A stretch of DNA of 64,000 bases from Ectobacillus panaciterrae DSM 19096 (GCF_000430785.1 NZ_KE387246.1:1-64000); one strand, 5' to 3'; positions 16,682-26,105 are shown, counted from the first letter of the stretch. Made by a program: numbers and translations. The notes: generated from the letters alone by a model not told the origin.

Positions 16682-17790
16682 TAGTTTTTCTCCTTTTCTA
16701 ATTTGCTCATCCATGGAGAGTACGCCGCTTTAGAAGCACCCCAGCCTGCAATATATTTTGAAAGCTGATCCATTGTAACAGCTTCATTCGGCAATTGATT
16801 TTTCTTCACAAGATATGGATCCAAGCTGTACACTTCCGGTGTTTGTTCTCCAGCCGCTTTTTGGTATAAGAAGCGCGCTTGTACTTTTCCCACCTCGGCA
16901 GGATCTGTTGCTGCAGTTGCTGCCCAAGGAGAGTTTTCTTTTTGAATCAGCTGTAAATCCTCATTGCTCAAATCGATTCCGTACACTTTAATATCCGTAC
17001 GGCCTGCTTGCTCCAATGCCTTTACAGCACCCTTTGCAAATTCATCCCATGATGCAAAGATGGCGTCTAAGTCACCTTTTTTCGGATATTTCTTTAGAAG
17101 AGCTTCCACTTGTGCTTGTGTGTCTAATGCTGTATTGTTCGTTGCTGTTCCAAATCGAGCGACTTCTTTTATGTTCGGATAGCGCTTGTAGAAAGCATCG
17201 ATAATTACGTTGCGGCGTTCCATTGGAGCAAACCCGCCCACCCATACAACAGCAATATTTCCTTTTCCGTTTAAGTCTTCTGCCAATGTTTTTAAAGACT
17301 TCCAAGCTAAGCTATAATCGTCTTGGTCAATAACTGTAACACCGGGCAAACGAAGGTCATTATCAAACGCAACAACGGGAATGCCTGCATCCAAAGCTTT
17401 TTCTACGCCGCCTTTTAATGCTTCTGCGCGGCCGTGATCAATTAAAATGCCGTCAACTTTCGCGTTTACTGCCGCGTCAAGATTTGCTGCCATTTTCGCT
17501 AAATCATTGTCGGAGTTATATACTTGCACCGTTCCGCCAAATGCTTCTACTTGTTTTTTTACACCCTCAATGTATTGGGTAGAGAAGGTTCCGATAGACA
17601 TTTGCATAATTAAAGCGATTTTTAAAGGCTTTTTCACTTGTTTTGGTATATCGGTGCTTGTCGCAGCTGTTTTTGTTTTTTGTTCTTGCTTCGGTGATTG
17701 CTTTTGAGGCTTAGCTGCATCTTGCTCATTCGTGCAAGCAGTTAGTGCAAGTAAAACTAAAATAAGTACTGTACTGATCCATTTCTTCAT
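16681..17790 (-). CDS. SAM-riboswitch-controlled sugar-binding lipoprotein
   Basis: A 369-residue periplasmic-binding-protein-like lipoprotein (lipobox LLALTAC) of the ribose/galactose type, followed by a lysine- and glutamine-rich tether. Family segments such as KVDGILIDHGRAEAL and PVVAFDND fit sugar binding. The unit sits behind a SAM-I riboswitch, so its substrate should belong to methionine metabolism. A methylthioribose importer (MtnABC) was predicted in Gram-positive bacteria from S-box control by Rodionov and co-workers, and this locus fits that prediction. The assignment is inference; no methionine-salvage enzyme lies next to it. Confidence 0.85.
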   Translation of the reverse strand: MKKWISTVLILVLLALTACTNEQDAAKPQKQSPKQEQKTKTAATSTDIPKQVKKPLKIALIMQMSIGTFSTQYIEGVKKQVEAFGGTVQVYNSDNDLAKMAANLDAAVNAKVDGILIDHGRAEALKGGVEKALDAGIPVVAFDNDLRLPGVTVIDQDDYSLAWKSLKTLAEDLNGKGNIAVVWVGGFAPMERRNVIIDAFYKRYPNIKEVARFGTATNNTALDTQAQVEALLKKYPKKGDLDAIFASWDEFAKGAVKALEQAGRTDIKVYGIDLSNEDLQLIQKENSPWAATAATDPAEVGKVQARFLYQKAAGEQTPEVYSLDPYLVKKNQLPNEAVTMDQLSKYIAGWGASKAAYSPWMSKLEKEKN

Positions 17791-17842
17791 TCCAACATTC
17801 CTCCTAAGTATGTAATGCTGAGCCAGGGAGGAGAGATGACGG

Positions 17843-17874
17843 CAAAAAGCCGCCTTTTCACAGGAAAAGACGGC
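17843..17874 (-). terminator. SAM-riboswitch terminator
   Basis: On the minus strand, stem GCCGTCTTTT/AAAAGGCGGC with loop CCTGTG followed by TTTTTG, placed between the SAM aptamer and the binding-protein gene. Confidence 0.85.
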
Positions 17875-17897
17875 ATGCTCGCTGTTTTACTAACAGC

Positions 17898-18003
17898 TCT
17901 TATCTCTCAGCGCGCATAGCGCTGCAAGAATTAGCACCGTGCCCATATGGGTCGGTTGCCGGGCTTCTTAGGGCTCGTCCCTCCACCTGCTCTTGATAAG
18001 AAA
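17898..18003 (-). ncRNA. SAM-I riboswitch (S-box)
   Basis: Read on the minus strand it carries CTTATCAAGAGCAGGTGGAG, GGCAACC, ACGGTGCTAATTC and CTGAGAGATAAG, the S-box landmarks in order, with P1 formed by CTTATC and GATAAG. With the downstream terminator it should switch the transporter off when S-adenosylmethionine is plentiful. Confidence 0.95.
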
Positions 18004-18107
18004 ATCAATATGAAACTGTTTTTTTATTATTAAATTTTTTTGAAATTTTGTCAATTTATTTTTAGAAAATAATTACAGTCATAAAAAAACCCCCCCCGTA
18101 TTCGGGA

Positions 18108-18288
18108 GCTGATCATGTTAATGAGGCAGAAATACAAGCTGGTATAAAAAAAGCACTGCAAAGATATATACCAGCGGGTGAACTGCGCGGAATTGACCTT
18201 TTACAACCGAATCAGCGAAATACGCATTAATATTTATGAGGATGAAAATTTCTTAGTATATTTGCCCGATTCCGAGCATCCTAAATGA
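18108..18288 (+). other. unexplained stretch with possible gene remnant
   Basis: Two overlapping frames give gene-like peptide, one ending in ...LLQPNQRNTH and one in ...FLVYLPDSEHPK, with no credible start or ribosome binding site. A C8 run and GTATTCGGGAG lie just upstream (18088-18107) and could form a minus-strand terminator. This could be a decayed gene; I cannot name the family. Confidence 0.3.
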
Positions 18289-18313
18289 GATATTATTTCT
18301 TAGGAGGTGCTGT

Positions 18314-19177
18314 ATGAATCAACAGAAAAAACAAGCACAGCTCCCGCAGCATCAGGACAAGCAGCCGGGCTTAGAAACATTGATGAACCCAAAACCGAAA
18401 TTTGACGACGCCTCATATAAAGGCAGCGGTAAGCTAAATGGGAAATGTGCACTTATTACAGGAGGAGACAGCGGCATTGGAAAGGCTGTAGCTATTGCCT
18501 TTGCAAAAGAAGGAGCAAATGTCGCGATTGCCTATTTAGATGAACATGAGGATGCAAAAACGACGAAAGAACTCGTTGAGAGTTACGGTGTTACATGTAT
18601 CCTGTTTGCTGGTGATTTGAGTCAGGAAGAACAGTGCAAAAGGGCAGTGGAGGAAACCGCTGCAAAACTTGGCGGTTTAAACATTGTAGTAAATAACCTT
18701 GCGCAGCAATACCCGCAGCAAAGCCTAACGGATATAACGGCCGAGCAATGGGAAAGAACCTTCCGAATTAATATATTTTCGTATTTTTATGTAACCAAAG
18801 CTGCTCTTACATATTTGAAGCAAGGAGATGCAGTTATTAACACAGCTTCAATTACAGCTTATCAAGGCAACGAACAGCTCATTGATTATGCATCAACGAA
18901 AGGCGCAATTGTAGCTTTTACTCGCTCTCTCGCGAAGTCGCTTGTGCAAAAGGGGATTCGTGTAAATGGAGTAGCGCCTGGCCCAATTTGGACGCCGCTG
19001 ATTCCATCAAGTTTTGACAGTCAAAAGGTTGCGGAGTTTGGAACAGATGTACCGATGGGAAGACCCGGACAGCCGTGGGAGCTTGCACCTGCTTATGTAT
19101 ATCTTGCATCCAATGATTCCGCATATGTTTCAGGACAGATGATTCATGTGAACGGGGGTGTCGTAGTAAACGGGTAG
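18314..19177 (+). CDS. SDR family oxidoreductase (YhdF/YghA type)
   Basis: A 287-residue short-chain dehydrogenase with a polar N-terminal extension of about 45 residues rich in Q, K and P. The cofactor motif GGDSGIGKA is near residue 52, NNLA replaces the usual NNAG near residue 129, and the catalytic YASTK motif is near residue 194. The extension and sequence match the subgroup of general stress SDRs common in Bacilli. A strong AGGAGG precedes the ATG. Substrate unknown. Confidence 0.88.
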   Translation: MNQQKKQAQLPQHQDKQPGLETLMNPKPKFDDASYKGSGKLNGKCALITGGDSGIGKAVAIAFAKEGANVAIAYLDEHEDAKTTKELVESYGVTCILFAGDLSQEEQCKRAVEETAAKLGGLNIVVNNLAQQYPQQSLTDITAEQWERTFRINIFSYFYVTKAALTYLKQGDAVINTASITAYQGNEQLIDYASTKGAIVAFTRSLAKSLVQKGIRVNGVAPGPIWTPLIPSSFDSQKVAEFGTDVPMGRPGQPWELAPAYVYLASNDSAYVSGQMIHVNGGVVVNG

Positions 19178-19257
19178 GCAATCTTATTTGTTTTGCGCTT
19201 ATACTTTTATCTTATTTACAAAAGATATAGCATAAGCTATTTGCTGGAGGGTTTATA

Positions 19258-20025
19258 TTGAAGGTTTTTATACTTGTTTTGTACTTTATAGGAGTAATTG
19301 TACCAGGAGTTCAGGCTGCCTCACCTCCTGATCACCTGATTCTCATTAATGTGGCGACAAATCAGCTGTCTTATTTCGAGAATGGCAATTATGTGCGAAC
19401 CTTTCCTGTTTCTACAGGAAAAAAGGCAACTCCGACACCTGAGGGGAAGTTTATGATTGCTAATAAATATAAAAATAAAAAGTATCATCGCAAAAAAATT
19501 GAAGGCGGAGCATGGAATAATCCGCTTGGCACACGATGGATGGGATTGGATTATAAAGAATACGGCATCCATGGGACAAATAAAGAGCACTCAGTGGGAA
19601 CATATGAATCGAACGGCTGCATTCGTATGAATGATCGTAATATTCAATGGCTGTATGATAGAGTACCGTTGCATACAAGAGTAATCATTAAAAGTTTTTA
19701 TGGTTCTGCAGAAATTACAGCTCATCAATTAGGATATCGAGTTACGAGCTGGAACGGCGAGAGCATAAAGGATGAGCGGGTAGGCCGTCTGCGTCTCATT
19801 GATCGTACGACTTTATATTGGCGGGATCCGAACGGACAATTTATCCCCGTTCAACAGGTTATGCCAAATGAAGTATATCCGGTTATGTCTCATAACGGAG
19901 CGGGTGTGTATCATGTAGGAGGCAACTTGTACATTTTAGACCCGGCAAAAGAAGATGTGCGATACGAACAAATTCCGACTTATATCATTGTAAATCAATA
20001 CAAGAGAAAACAAGGTGTTCTCTGA
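19258..20025 (+). CDS. L,D-transpeptidase (YkuD domain), secreted
   Basis: A 255-residue secreted protein: signal peptide ending near VQA at residue 20, then a YkuD domain with the catalytic motif HGTNK...SNGCIRM (His near 102, Cys near 122). The family cross-links peptidoglycan stem peptides. The C-terminal 100 residues form a separate region (WNGESIKDERVGRLR onward) of unknown role. The start is TTG behind GGAGGG. It shares a bidirectional terminator with the minus-strand gene that follows. Confidence 0.88.
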   Translation: MKVFILVLYFIGVIVPGVQAASPPDHLILINVATNQLSYFENGNYVRTFPVSTGKKATPTPEGKFMIANKYKNKKYHRKKIEGGAWNNPLGTRWMGLDYKEYGIHGTNKEHSVGTYESNGCIRMNDRNIQWLYDRVPLHTRVIIKSFYGSAEITAHQLGYRVTSWNGESIKDERVGRLRLIDRTTLYWRDPNGQFIPVQQVMPNEVYPVMSHNGAGVYHVGGNLYILDPAKEDVRYEQIPTYIIVNQYKRKQGVL

Positions 20026-20029
20026 ATGA

Positions 20030-20061
20030 AAAAAGAAGCCCATTTCTTAGGGCTTCTTTTA
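20030..20061. terminator. bidirectional terminator
   Basis: Stem AAAAGAAGCCC/GGGCTTCTTTT serves the plus-strand L,D-transpeptidase and the minus-strand DUF1540 gene. Confidence 0.85.
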
Positions 20062-20277
20062 CTCATATTTCGGCTGAAAGGTTTGACAGCAAGTATCCGC
20101 ACTGTCAGCGACAGGACTTTCCATTTGCATACCGCTGAGCACGGAATTTTGATATGACGCATCGGCGAAATTCGTAAACGCTTTTTCATCTGGCTGAACA
20201 ATAATTTCATTAGCTTGACAAAAGTTGCCATGTCCCCAGAAGGAACAATTGGATACGGCGCATCTTACTTCTGGCAT
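20059..20277 (-). CDS. DUF1540 domain protein
   Basis: A 72-residue cysteine-rich protein. The pattern C-x3-C-x7-C-x-A near the start (CAVSNCSFWGHGNFC) and the C-terminal SADTCCQTFQPK are the DUF1540 signature, likely a metal site. Function is not established. A GGAGGG site precedes the ATG on the minus strand. Confidence 0.85.
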   Translation of the reverse strand: MPEVRCAVSNCSFWGHGNFCQANEIIVQPDEKAFTNFADASYQNSVLSGMQMESPVADSADTCCQTFQPKYE

Positions 20278-20295
20278 CGAATCCCTCCTTTGATT

Positions 20296-20568
20296 CTAGT
20301 GTAGACATTTTAAGGAAAGTTCATGTATACACGTGTTTAAATTACAAGAGTTTATGAACCTCCCCCACTTACTGCGGTCTACTTCTTTTCCTTCCTTGTA
20401 GCGCACGATTGTCGGTGTTCCTGTAATTTTGAAAGCATCCCAGCCTATTCCGTATTTTTCGAGGTCTATTACCTTCATGTCAATTTTCATATCCTTTGCC
20501 GTTGGAACAATGACTGGAGATACTTTAGCGCAGTGTGTATACGATGTTTGGTAGAAGTAAACAGTCAT
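20296..20568 (-). CDS. thioredoxin-like protein lacking the CxxC pair, probably degenerate
   Basis: The 90-residue frame keeps the thioredoxin fold hallmarks DLEKYGI...ITGTPTIVRYKEGKE with the cis-Pro, but the active site reads SYTHC, so the first cysteine of CxxC is replaced by Tyr. The C-terminus after SKWG does not look like a thioredoxin helix and is rich in Cys and His. No good ribosome binding site is seen. I take it as a monothiol variant or a decaying gene. Confidence 0.55.
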   Translation of the reverse strand: MTVYFYQTSYTHCAKVSPVIVPTAKDMKIDMKVIDLEKYGIGWDAFKITGTPTIVRYKEGKEVDRSKWGRFINSCNLNTCIHELSLKCLH

Positions 20569-20803
20569 ATCTTTTTTGTCTTGCAGCCGAAATTAGAAAA
20601 TAGAAATTATTTTCCATCTCTATTAGATAGGAAAAGATAATGGTATGATAAATAGTACTTATGGTTTCTTTTTACATATTTTTTACGAACGCAACGGTAT
20701 TTGATATGGATAATTTGCAGGAAATAAACTGTATCTGCAGAATATTGTAGAAGTGTGACTATTTGTGTTCAGCAACTAGATTTCATAGTAGGAGAGGATA
20801 AAA

Positions 20804-22552
20804 ATGGATTGGAAGCAAACTTACGAACGTTGGGTTAACGCCCCGCACTTAGATGAAGAAGTGAAGCAAAATTTAGCGCAAGTAAGCGAAAACGAGAAAG
20901 AGCTGGAAGATTGCTTCTATAAAAATCTAGAGTTTGGTACAGGCGGTATGCGCGGGGAAATCGGCCCGGGAACAAATCGCATGAATATATATACAGTACG
21001 AAAAGCATCTGAAGGATTGGCGCGCTTTATTGAATCTTTCGGTGAAGAGGCGAAAAGACGTGGTGTGGCAATCGCTTATGATTCCCGCCATAAGTCTCCG
21101 GAATTTGCAATGGAAGCAGCGAAAACATTGGCGACACACGGTATTCAAACATATGTGTTTGAAGAGCTTCGTCCAACGCCGGAACTTTCTTTTGCAGTGC
21201 GCGAGCTTAATGCGTTCTCCGGCATCGTAGTTACAGCGAGCCATAACCCGTCTGAATATAACGGCTATAAGGTATATGGTGAAGACGGAGGTCAGCTACC
21301 TCCTAAAGAAGCTGATATGGTTATTGACAAGGTCAATGAAGTAGAAAATGAGCTGGATATCGCTGTCGAGACAGAAGAAGCTCTAAAAGAAAAAGGTCTT
21401 ATCAAAATGGTTGGCGAAGACATGGATGAGAAATATGTAGCAAAGCTTAAAACTATTTCTGTAAATCCAGAGCTTGCTGCTGCCATGGGAGATAAGCTGA
21501 AAATTGTTTTCTCTCCGCTGCATGGAACATCTAATAAGCCGGTACGAAAAGCATTGGCTGCTCTTGGCTATACAAATGTAACAGTTGTTGCAGAGCAGGA
21601 GTTGCCGGATGCGAACTTTTCTACCGTTACATCACCAAATCCGGAAGAGCACGAAGCATTTGAATTGGCTATTAAGTATGGAACGGAAATTGATGCAGAT
21701 ATACTTGTTGCAACAGACCCGGATGCAGACCGTTTAGGCGTAGCTGTAAAAAATAAAGACGGGGAATATATCGTTTTAACTGGTAACCAAACAGGAGCTA
21801 TCCTGTTAGAATACTTGTTGTCTCAAAAGAAGGAAAAAGGCGTCTTGCCTGCAAACGGCATCGTTCTGAAAACGATTGTTACATCTGAAATCGGCCGTGA
21901 AATTGCAAAAGCATATGGACTGGAAACAATTGATACACTTACAGGGTTTAAATTTATCGGCGAAAAGATTAAAGAGTATGAAACAACAGGCGAATATGTA
22001 TTCCAATTTGGTTATGAAGAGAGCTACGGCTATTTAATCGGAGATTTTGTCCGTGATAAGGATGCTGTACAGGCTACAATCTTTGCAATTGAAGCAGCAG
22101 CATATTACAAGCAGCGCGGCATGACTTTATACGAAGGATTGCTTGAAATCTTTGGGAAGTATGGATTCTACCGCGAAGGGCTAAAGTCCTTGACGTTAAA
22201 AGGAAAGGACGGGGCAGAGCAAATCGCAAGTCTTCTGTCTTCTTTCCGTGAGGACACACCAGCGGAATTCGCAGGTGTAGGGGTTGCACAAGCGGAAGAT
22301 TATAAAACAAGTGTAAGAACTCATATGAGCGATGGTGTAAAAGAAGCAATTGAGCTTCCAAAATCAAATGTTCTGAAATATTTCTTAGAAGACGGATCTT
22401 GGGTATGCTTGCGTCCGTCAGGAACAGAGCCAAAAGTGAAATTCTATTTCGGTGTTATAGGCACAAGCTTAGAAGATAGCGAAGCGAAGCTGGACGAAAT
22501 TTCCGCAGCGTTCATGGAGAAAGTGAACGACATGCTGCTAAACAAAGCATAA
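20804..22552 (+). CDS. pgcA: alpha-phosphoglucomutase PgcA
   Basis: A 582-residue enzyme that interconverts glucose 6-phosphate and glucose 1-phosphate, feeding UDP-glucose, wall teichoic acid and glycolipid synthesis. The phosphoserine loop [13 protein letters not shown] is near residues 143-155, the metal loop DPDADRLG near 305, the sugar loop GYEESYGY near 407 and the phosphate loop RPSGTEPK near 538. The ATG follows AGGAGAGG. It is monocistronic with its own terminator. Confidence 0.95.
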   Translation: MDWKQTYERWVNAPHLDEEVKQNLAQVSENEKELEDCFYKNLEFGTGGMRGEIGPGTNRMNIYTVRKASEGLARFIESFGEEAKRRGVAIAYDSRHKSPEFAMEAAKTLATHGIQTYVFEELRPTPELSFAVRELNAFSGIVVTASHNPSEYNGYKVYGEDGGQLPPKEADMVIDKVNEVENELDIAVETEEALKEKGLIKMVGEDMDEKYVAKLKTISVNPELAAAMGDKLKIVFSPLHGTSNKPVRKALAALGYTNVTVVAEQELPDANFSTVTSPNPEEHEAFELAIKYGTEIDADILVATDPDADRLGVAVKNKDGEYIVLTGNQTGAILLEYLLSQKKEKGVLPANGIVLKTIVTSEIGREIAKAYGLETIDTLTGFKFIGEKIKEYETTGEYVFQFGYEESYGYLIGDFVRDKDAVQATIFAIEAAAYYKQRGMTLYEGLLEIFGKYGFYREGLKSLTLKGKDGAEQIASLLSSFREDTPAEFAGVGVAQAEDYKTSVRTHMSDGVKEAIELPKSNVLKYFLEDGSWVCLRPSGTEPKVKFYFGVIGTSLEDSEAKLDEISAAFMEKVNDMLLNKA

Positions 22553-22557
22553 TGATA

Positions 22558-22590
22558 AAAAACAAGGCTGCCGCAGCCTTGTTTTTTATT
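22558..22590 (+). terminator. terminator after pgcA
   Basis: Stem ACAAGGCTG/CAGCCTTGT with loop CCG and a T6 run. It can also act for the convergent LCP gene. Confidence 0.88.
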
Positions 22591-23515
22591 TGTTTAATTC
22601 GTTTACCGGTTTTGGTTCGTTAATTATAAATTCTTTCAGCGCTTCTTTGTTCTTTTCAAAATCGAGTTCTAAAACAGATCCCGCATGATGGTAAAATTTA
22701 TCTTCGTAGCCGGCATTGATTGGGATGCGCATAGTTTCTACTTCAGTAACTGGATTTACCAGCATGCTCCCCCCGATAGCAAGCATCGATTGTGTTTCCA
22801 TATCCGTATCCACATACTTTAAAAGCTCTTGTCCCATTCCAGGAAGATGAAACATGCCGTCAAGAGAGCTGATTTTATTGGAGAAAGCATCTTTTAAAGC
22901 ATTTAGAATTTCCTGCTGACGTTTTACACGTCCAAAATCACTTTCCGCGTCGTGACGGAATCGGGCATAAGCCAGCAGCTCCTTGCCGTGAAGACGCTGA
23001 TGTCCAGGCTTCATCTTCAATCCCATATCCTCAATAATTTGCTGATTGACGTTAACCTCAATTCCTTTAGGAGCCACCATATCGACAACTTTAACAAAAC
23101 CCTGGAAATCAATCGTTATGTAATGCTCTACATCGATTCCAAAGTTTTCTTTTATGGTCTTCCGAAGCAATTCTGGTCCCCCTAAATAATAGGCCATGTT
23201 GATTTTATTATAATCTTTTTCATACGAAGGGATTTTCACATAGCTGTCTCGCATAATAGATACGAGCTTCGCTTTTTGATTTTTCGGGTTGTACTGCGCG
23301 ATCATGATGGCATCAGAACGAGAATTTTTCTCCCCGCGAGAATCTACTCCTAATACAAGTACATTTAAGCGTCCATTCTCATCTTTGACGCCATAAAAGG
23401 GTGCGGGTTTATGAGGCGTATCTACACTGTTTAAATTAGATCCGTTTTTGGGCGTTCCGGACGATTGGCAGCCTGCTATGACAATAAGAAGAAAAAGAAT
23501 GAATAATTGCTTCAA
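22586..23515 (-). CDS. LCP (LytR-CpsA-Psr) family lipoprotein
   Basis: LCP proteins transfer teichoic acid or other anionic polymers to peptidoglycan outside the cell. Visible LCP segments are VLGVDSRGEKNSRSDAIM, the arginine-containing SIMRDSYVKIP, and AYARFRHDAESDFGRVKRQQEIL. The start is best at TTG 23515 behind AGGATGTG, giving 309 residues with a lipobox IVIAGC at about residue 16 instead of the usual transmembrane anchor. The longer frame adds 14 residues upstream of the ribosome binding site. It may act with PgcA-dependent polymers, which is inference. Confidence 0.88.
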   Translation of the reverse strand: MKQLFILFLLIVIAGCQSSGTPKNGSNLNSVDTPHKPAPFYGVKDENGRLNVLVLGVDSRGEKNSRSDAIMIAQYNPKNQKAKLVSIMRDSYVKIPSYEKDYNKINMAYYLGGPELLRKTIKENFGIDVEHYITIDFQGFVKVVDMVAPKGIEVNVNQQIIEDMGLKMKPGHQRLHGKELLAYARFRHDAESDFGRVKRQQEILNALKDAFSNKISSLDGMFHLPGMGQELLKYVDTDMETQSMLAIGGSMLVNPVTEVETMRIPINAGYEDKFYHHAGSVLELDFEKNKEALKEFIINEPKPVNELNK

Positions 23516-23576
23516 ATTATCACATCCTAATACTTTATATATAATTAGTATGAGCAATAAATGGAGAATTATGCAG

Positions 23577-23610
23577 AAAAGGCATTCACCCGTTTTAGGT
23601 GAATGCCTTT
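23577..23610 (-). terminator. terminator between yhdB-like and LCP genes
   Basis: Stem AAAGGCATTCACC/GGTGAATGCCTTT with a short loop. T runs flank both sides. Confidence 0.8.
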
Positions 23611-23620
23611 GTATTTTATA

Positions 23621-23890
23621 TTACAGTTGCAACTGTTGATCCATATAATCAGTATATGCTTTCTGTGAGGCATGATCAATATATTGAAACATAAGCTGCA
23701 GTTGCTTGTCCACTTCTCCCAAATCTTTTGCGTATTTATAAGCATGCAGAAAATGCTCGATACGCTTGGAAAATACTTCGTCTTCTGTTTGCACCATGAG
23801 AACGAGTAATTGATCCCAATTGCAGCAATACGTGTAATATAAAGCTTTGTCATAATCCGTATATGTGTTCATCATTGAGTGTGTGTTCAT
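23621..23890 (-). CDS. YhdB-like small protein
   Basis: An 89-residue soluble protein with the segment DYDKALYYTYCCNWDQLL then FSKRIEHFLHAYKYAKD, which I associate with the YhdB family of Bacillus. No enzymatic motif is visible and the function is unknown. The ATG follows AGGAGGG. It lies divergent to spoVR. Confidence 0.7.
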   Translation of the reverse strand: MNTHSMMNTYTDYDKALYYTYCCNWDQLLVLMVQTEDEVFSKRIEHFLHAYKYAKDLGEVDKQLQLMFQYIDHASQKAYTDYMDQQLQL

Positions 23891-24180
23891 AACAAGCCCT
23901 CCTTGCTTGAGGAGTTGTTATTAGTGTACGACAGCGGACAGATAATTAAGCCTGCAAGAATTTGTTAACAAATTGTTATATAAAATGCGGCAAAAGTATG
24001 GATAAAAAGGATGGAGAATTCCATCCTTGAAACATAAGGAAACCTTCTTGCCGCAAAAGCGAGCATAATTTTTTCGATAGTTTTCGTAAACTGGAAAATT
24101 TTATGAAGATTCTCGTCTTTTTCATGAAATGCCTGTTTTCCTCATACATTGTTGTAACAGGGAAAAAAGGGGGCAAACGT

Positions 24181-25599
24181 GTGAAAGCGGAAGATTACAA
24201 AGTGCTGGAGTATGCAATTGACGAAATTACGGAGATCGCGAAGGGATTCGGTCTTGATTTTTATCCGATGCGTTATGAAATTTGTCCTGCAGATATTATC
24301 TATACATTTGGTGCGTATGGCATGCCGACACGATTTTCGCACTGGAGCTTCGGAAAACAATTTTACAAGATGAAACTGCATTACGATTTAGGATTAAGCA
24401 AAATTTATGAACTTGTTATTAATTCGGATCCGTGCTATGCATTTTTGCTGGAAACGAACTCATTAATTCAAAACAAGCTTATCGTAGCACATGTATTGGC
24501 ACATTGTGATTTCTTTAAAAATAACACTCGCTTTGGCAACACCAAACGCGATATGGTCGAAAGTATGGCTGCAACAGCGGACCGGGTCAAGCATTATGAA
24601 CATAAATACGGCAAGGAAGCAGTCGAAAAATTCTTGGATGCTGTGCTTGCCATTCAAGAACACATCGATCCGTCTTTAATGAGACCGAAGCTGGCATGGA
24701 CGCTGGAAGAGCTGGAGGAGGAAGAAACAGAAACAAAAGCATCAAGTCCATACGATGATTTGTGGAACTTGGATAAACGAAGTAAAAAACAAGAATCGCA
24801 GCCGATTCGCCGCAAAAAGAAATTTCCGCCGCAGCCTGAGAAAGATATTCTATTATTTATTGAGGAGTACAGCCGTGAACTTGAAGAGTGGCAGCGCGAT
24901 ATTTTAACCATGATGCGGGAAGAAATGCTGTACTTTTGGCCGCAGCTGGAAACAAAGATTATGAACGAAGGCTGGGCAAGTTACTGGCATCAGCGCATCT
25001 TGCGCGAAATGGATTTAACGAGCGAGGAAGCTGTTGAGTTCGCAAAGCTGAACGCAGGCGTCGTCCAGCCGTCGAAAACAAGCATCAACCCGTACTATCT
25101 CGGACTGAAAGTGTTTGAAGATATCGAAGAGCGTTATAACAACCCCACAGAGGAGATGAAGCGAGACGGTGTAAAACCTGGATCGGGACGCGAGAGAATG
25201 TTTGAGGTGCGCGAAATTGAGTCGGATATTTCTTTCCTGCGCAACTATTTGAACAAGGATCTTGTCATGCGTGAGGATATGTATCTCTTCCAGAAGCAAG
25301 GCAAAGATTATAAAATTGTCGACAAACGCTGGGAGAAGGTGCGGGATCAGCTCGTAAATATGCGTGTCAACGGCGGCTTTCCGTACATTACAGTAAACGA
25401 CGGAGACTATTTAAAGAACGGAGAGCTGTATTTGAAGCATTGGTTTGAGGGAATTGAGCTTGATGTGAAGTATTTGGAGAAGGTTATACCGTATATGCAG
25501 CAGCTTTGGGGACGTTCCGTGCATCTGGAAACAGTGGTTGAAAACAAGGCTGTGCTGTTTACGTTTGATGGAAAGATGTCACATCGGAAGTATTTGTAG
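24181..25599 (+). CDS. spoVR: stage V sporulation protein SpoVR
   Basis: SpoVR-family protein needed for normal spore cortex formation in B. subtilis; biochemical role unclear. The GTG at 24181, 7 bp after AAGGGGG, gives 472 residues, close to the family length; the longer frame starts 26 codons earlier with a hydrophobic stretch and no ribosome binding site. Conserved segments include FGMPT-like [14 protein letters not shown], the AHCDFFKNN segment and NEGWASYWH near the middle. A terminator follows directly. A decayed copy of its last 230 bp lies 200 bp downstream. Confidence 0.93.
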   Translation: MKAEDYKVLEYAIDEITEIAKGFGLDFYPMRYEICPADIIYTFGAYGMPTRFSHWSFGKQFYKMKLHYDLGLSKIYELVINSDPCYAFLLETNSLIQNKLIVAHVLAHCDFFKNNTRFGNTKRDMVESMAATADRVKHYEHKYGKEAVEKFLDAVLAIQEHIDPSLMRPKLAWTLEELEEEETETKASSPYDDLWNLDKRSKKQESQPIRRKKKFPPQPEKDILLFIEEYSRELEEWQRDILTMMREEMLYFWPQLETKIMNEGWASYWHQRILREMDLTSEEAVEFAKLNAGVVQPSKTSINPYYLGLKVFEDIEERYNNPTEEMKRDGVKPGSGRERMFEVREIESDISFLRNYLNKDLVMREDMYLFQKQGKDYKIVDKRWEKVRDQLVNMRVNGGFPYITVNDGDYLKNGELYLKHWFEGIELDVKYLEKVIPYMQQLWGRSVHLETVVENKAVLFTFDGKMSHRKYL

Positions 25600-25603
25600 A
25601 GTA

Positions 25604-25633
25604 AAACCACCAGGGAAGCCTGGTGGTTTTTAG
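25604..25633 (+). terminator. terminator after spoVR
   Basis: Stem AAAACCACCAGG/CCTGGTGGTTTT followed by TAGATTG. Confidence 0.82.
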
Positions 25634-25797
25634 ATTGATTTTTTTAGGATTGCCTTCTTTTTCTGCCCCTCTAAAGACGTTCTTGTTGTCATAATTACAC
25701 CAATAATTACGAGAGCTCCTCCAAACAATTGGGAGAAGGTTAAAGGGGCGCCCATCATTACACTGATCAGTGCTGTAAAAAACATTCAATAACTGGG
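25630..25797 (-). pseudogene. C-terminal relic of an EamA/DMT transporter
   Basis: On the minus strand, one frame reads FFTALISVMMGAPLTF, SQLFGGALVIIGVIMTTR and a polar tail to a stop at 25630, typical of the last two helices of an EamA transporter. A few codons upstream the frame shifts (APVI in another frame) and the rest of the gene is missing, replaced by the spoVR relic. No start remains. Confidence 0.7.
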
Positions 25798-26000
25798 GCA
25801 AGTTGCGAGATCAGCTCGTAAACATGCGTGTCAACGGCGGAGACTATTTGAAGAACAGGGGACGTATTGGAAATATTGGTCCGAGGGAATCAAACTCAAT
25901 GTGAAGTATTTGAAGAAGGTCATGCTATATACAGCAACTTTGAGATGTTCTTTGCATATGAAAATAGTGGTTGAGAATAAGGCTGTTTTGTTTACGTCTG
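25798..26000 (+). pseudogene. decayed duplicate of the spoVR 3' end
   Basis: Strong nucleotide similarity to the last 230 bp of spoVR, for example GATCAGCTCGTAAA, ATGCGTGTCAACGGCGG, GAGACTATTT and TGTGAAGTATTTG. Relative to spoVR it has a 27-bp deletion after GTCAACGGCGG, further small indels and an early frame break, so it cannot encode protein. It is fused to the EamA relic at its 5' side and ends in a hairpin near 26016-26040. Confidence 0.8.
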
Positions 26001-26076
26001 TTTGTAATTTAAGAAGTGAGGTTGAAAACCTCCTCTTCTTGATTAGCTGTCACACAAGTCTTCTAAAATAAAACGC

Positions 26077-26105
26077 TTGACGCTCTGACTAAAACTTCGT
26101 ATCAT
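26077..26105 (+). promoter_or_regulatory. sigma-A promoter of the Mn-riboswitch operon
   Basis: TTGACG, 17-bp spacer, TATCAT, about 25 bp before the yybP-ykoY element. Confidence 0.75.
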
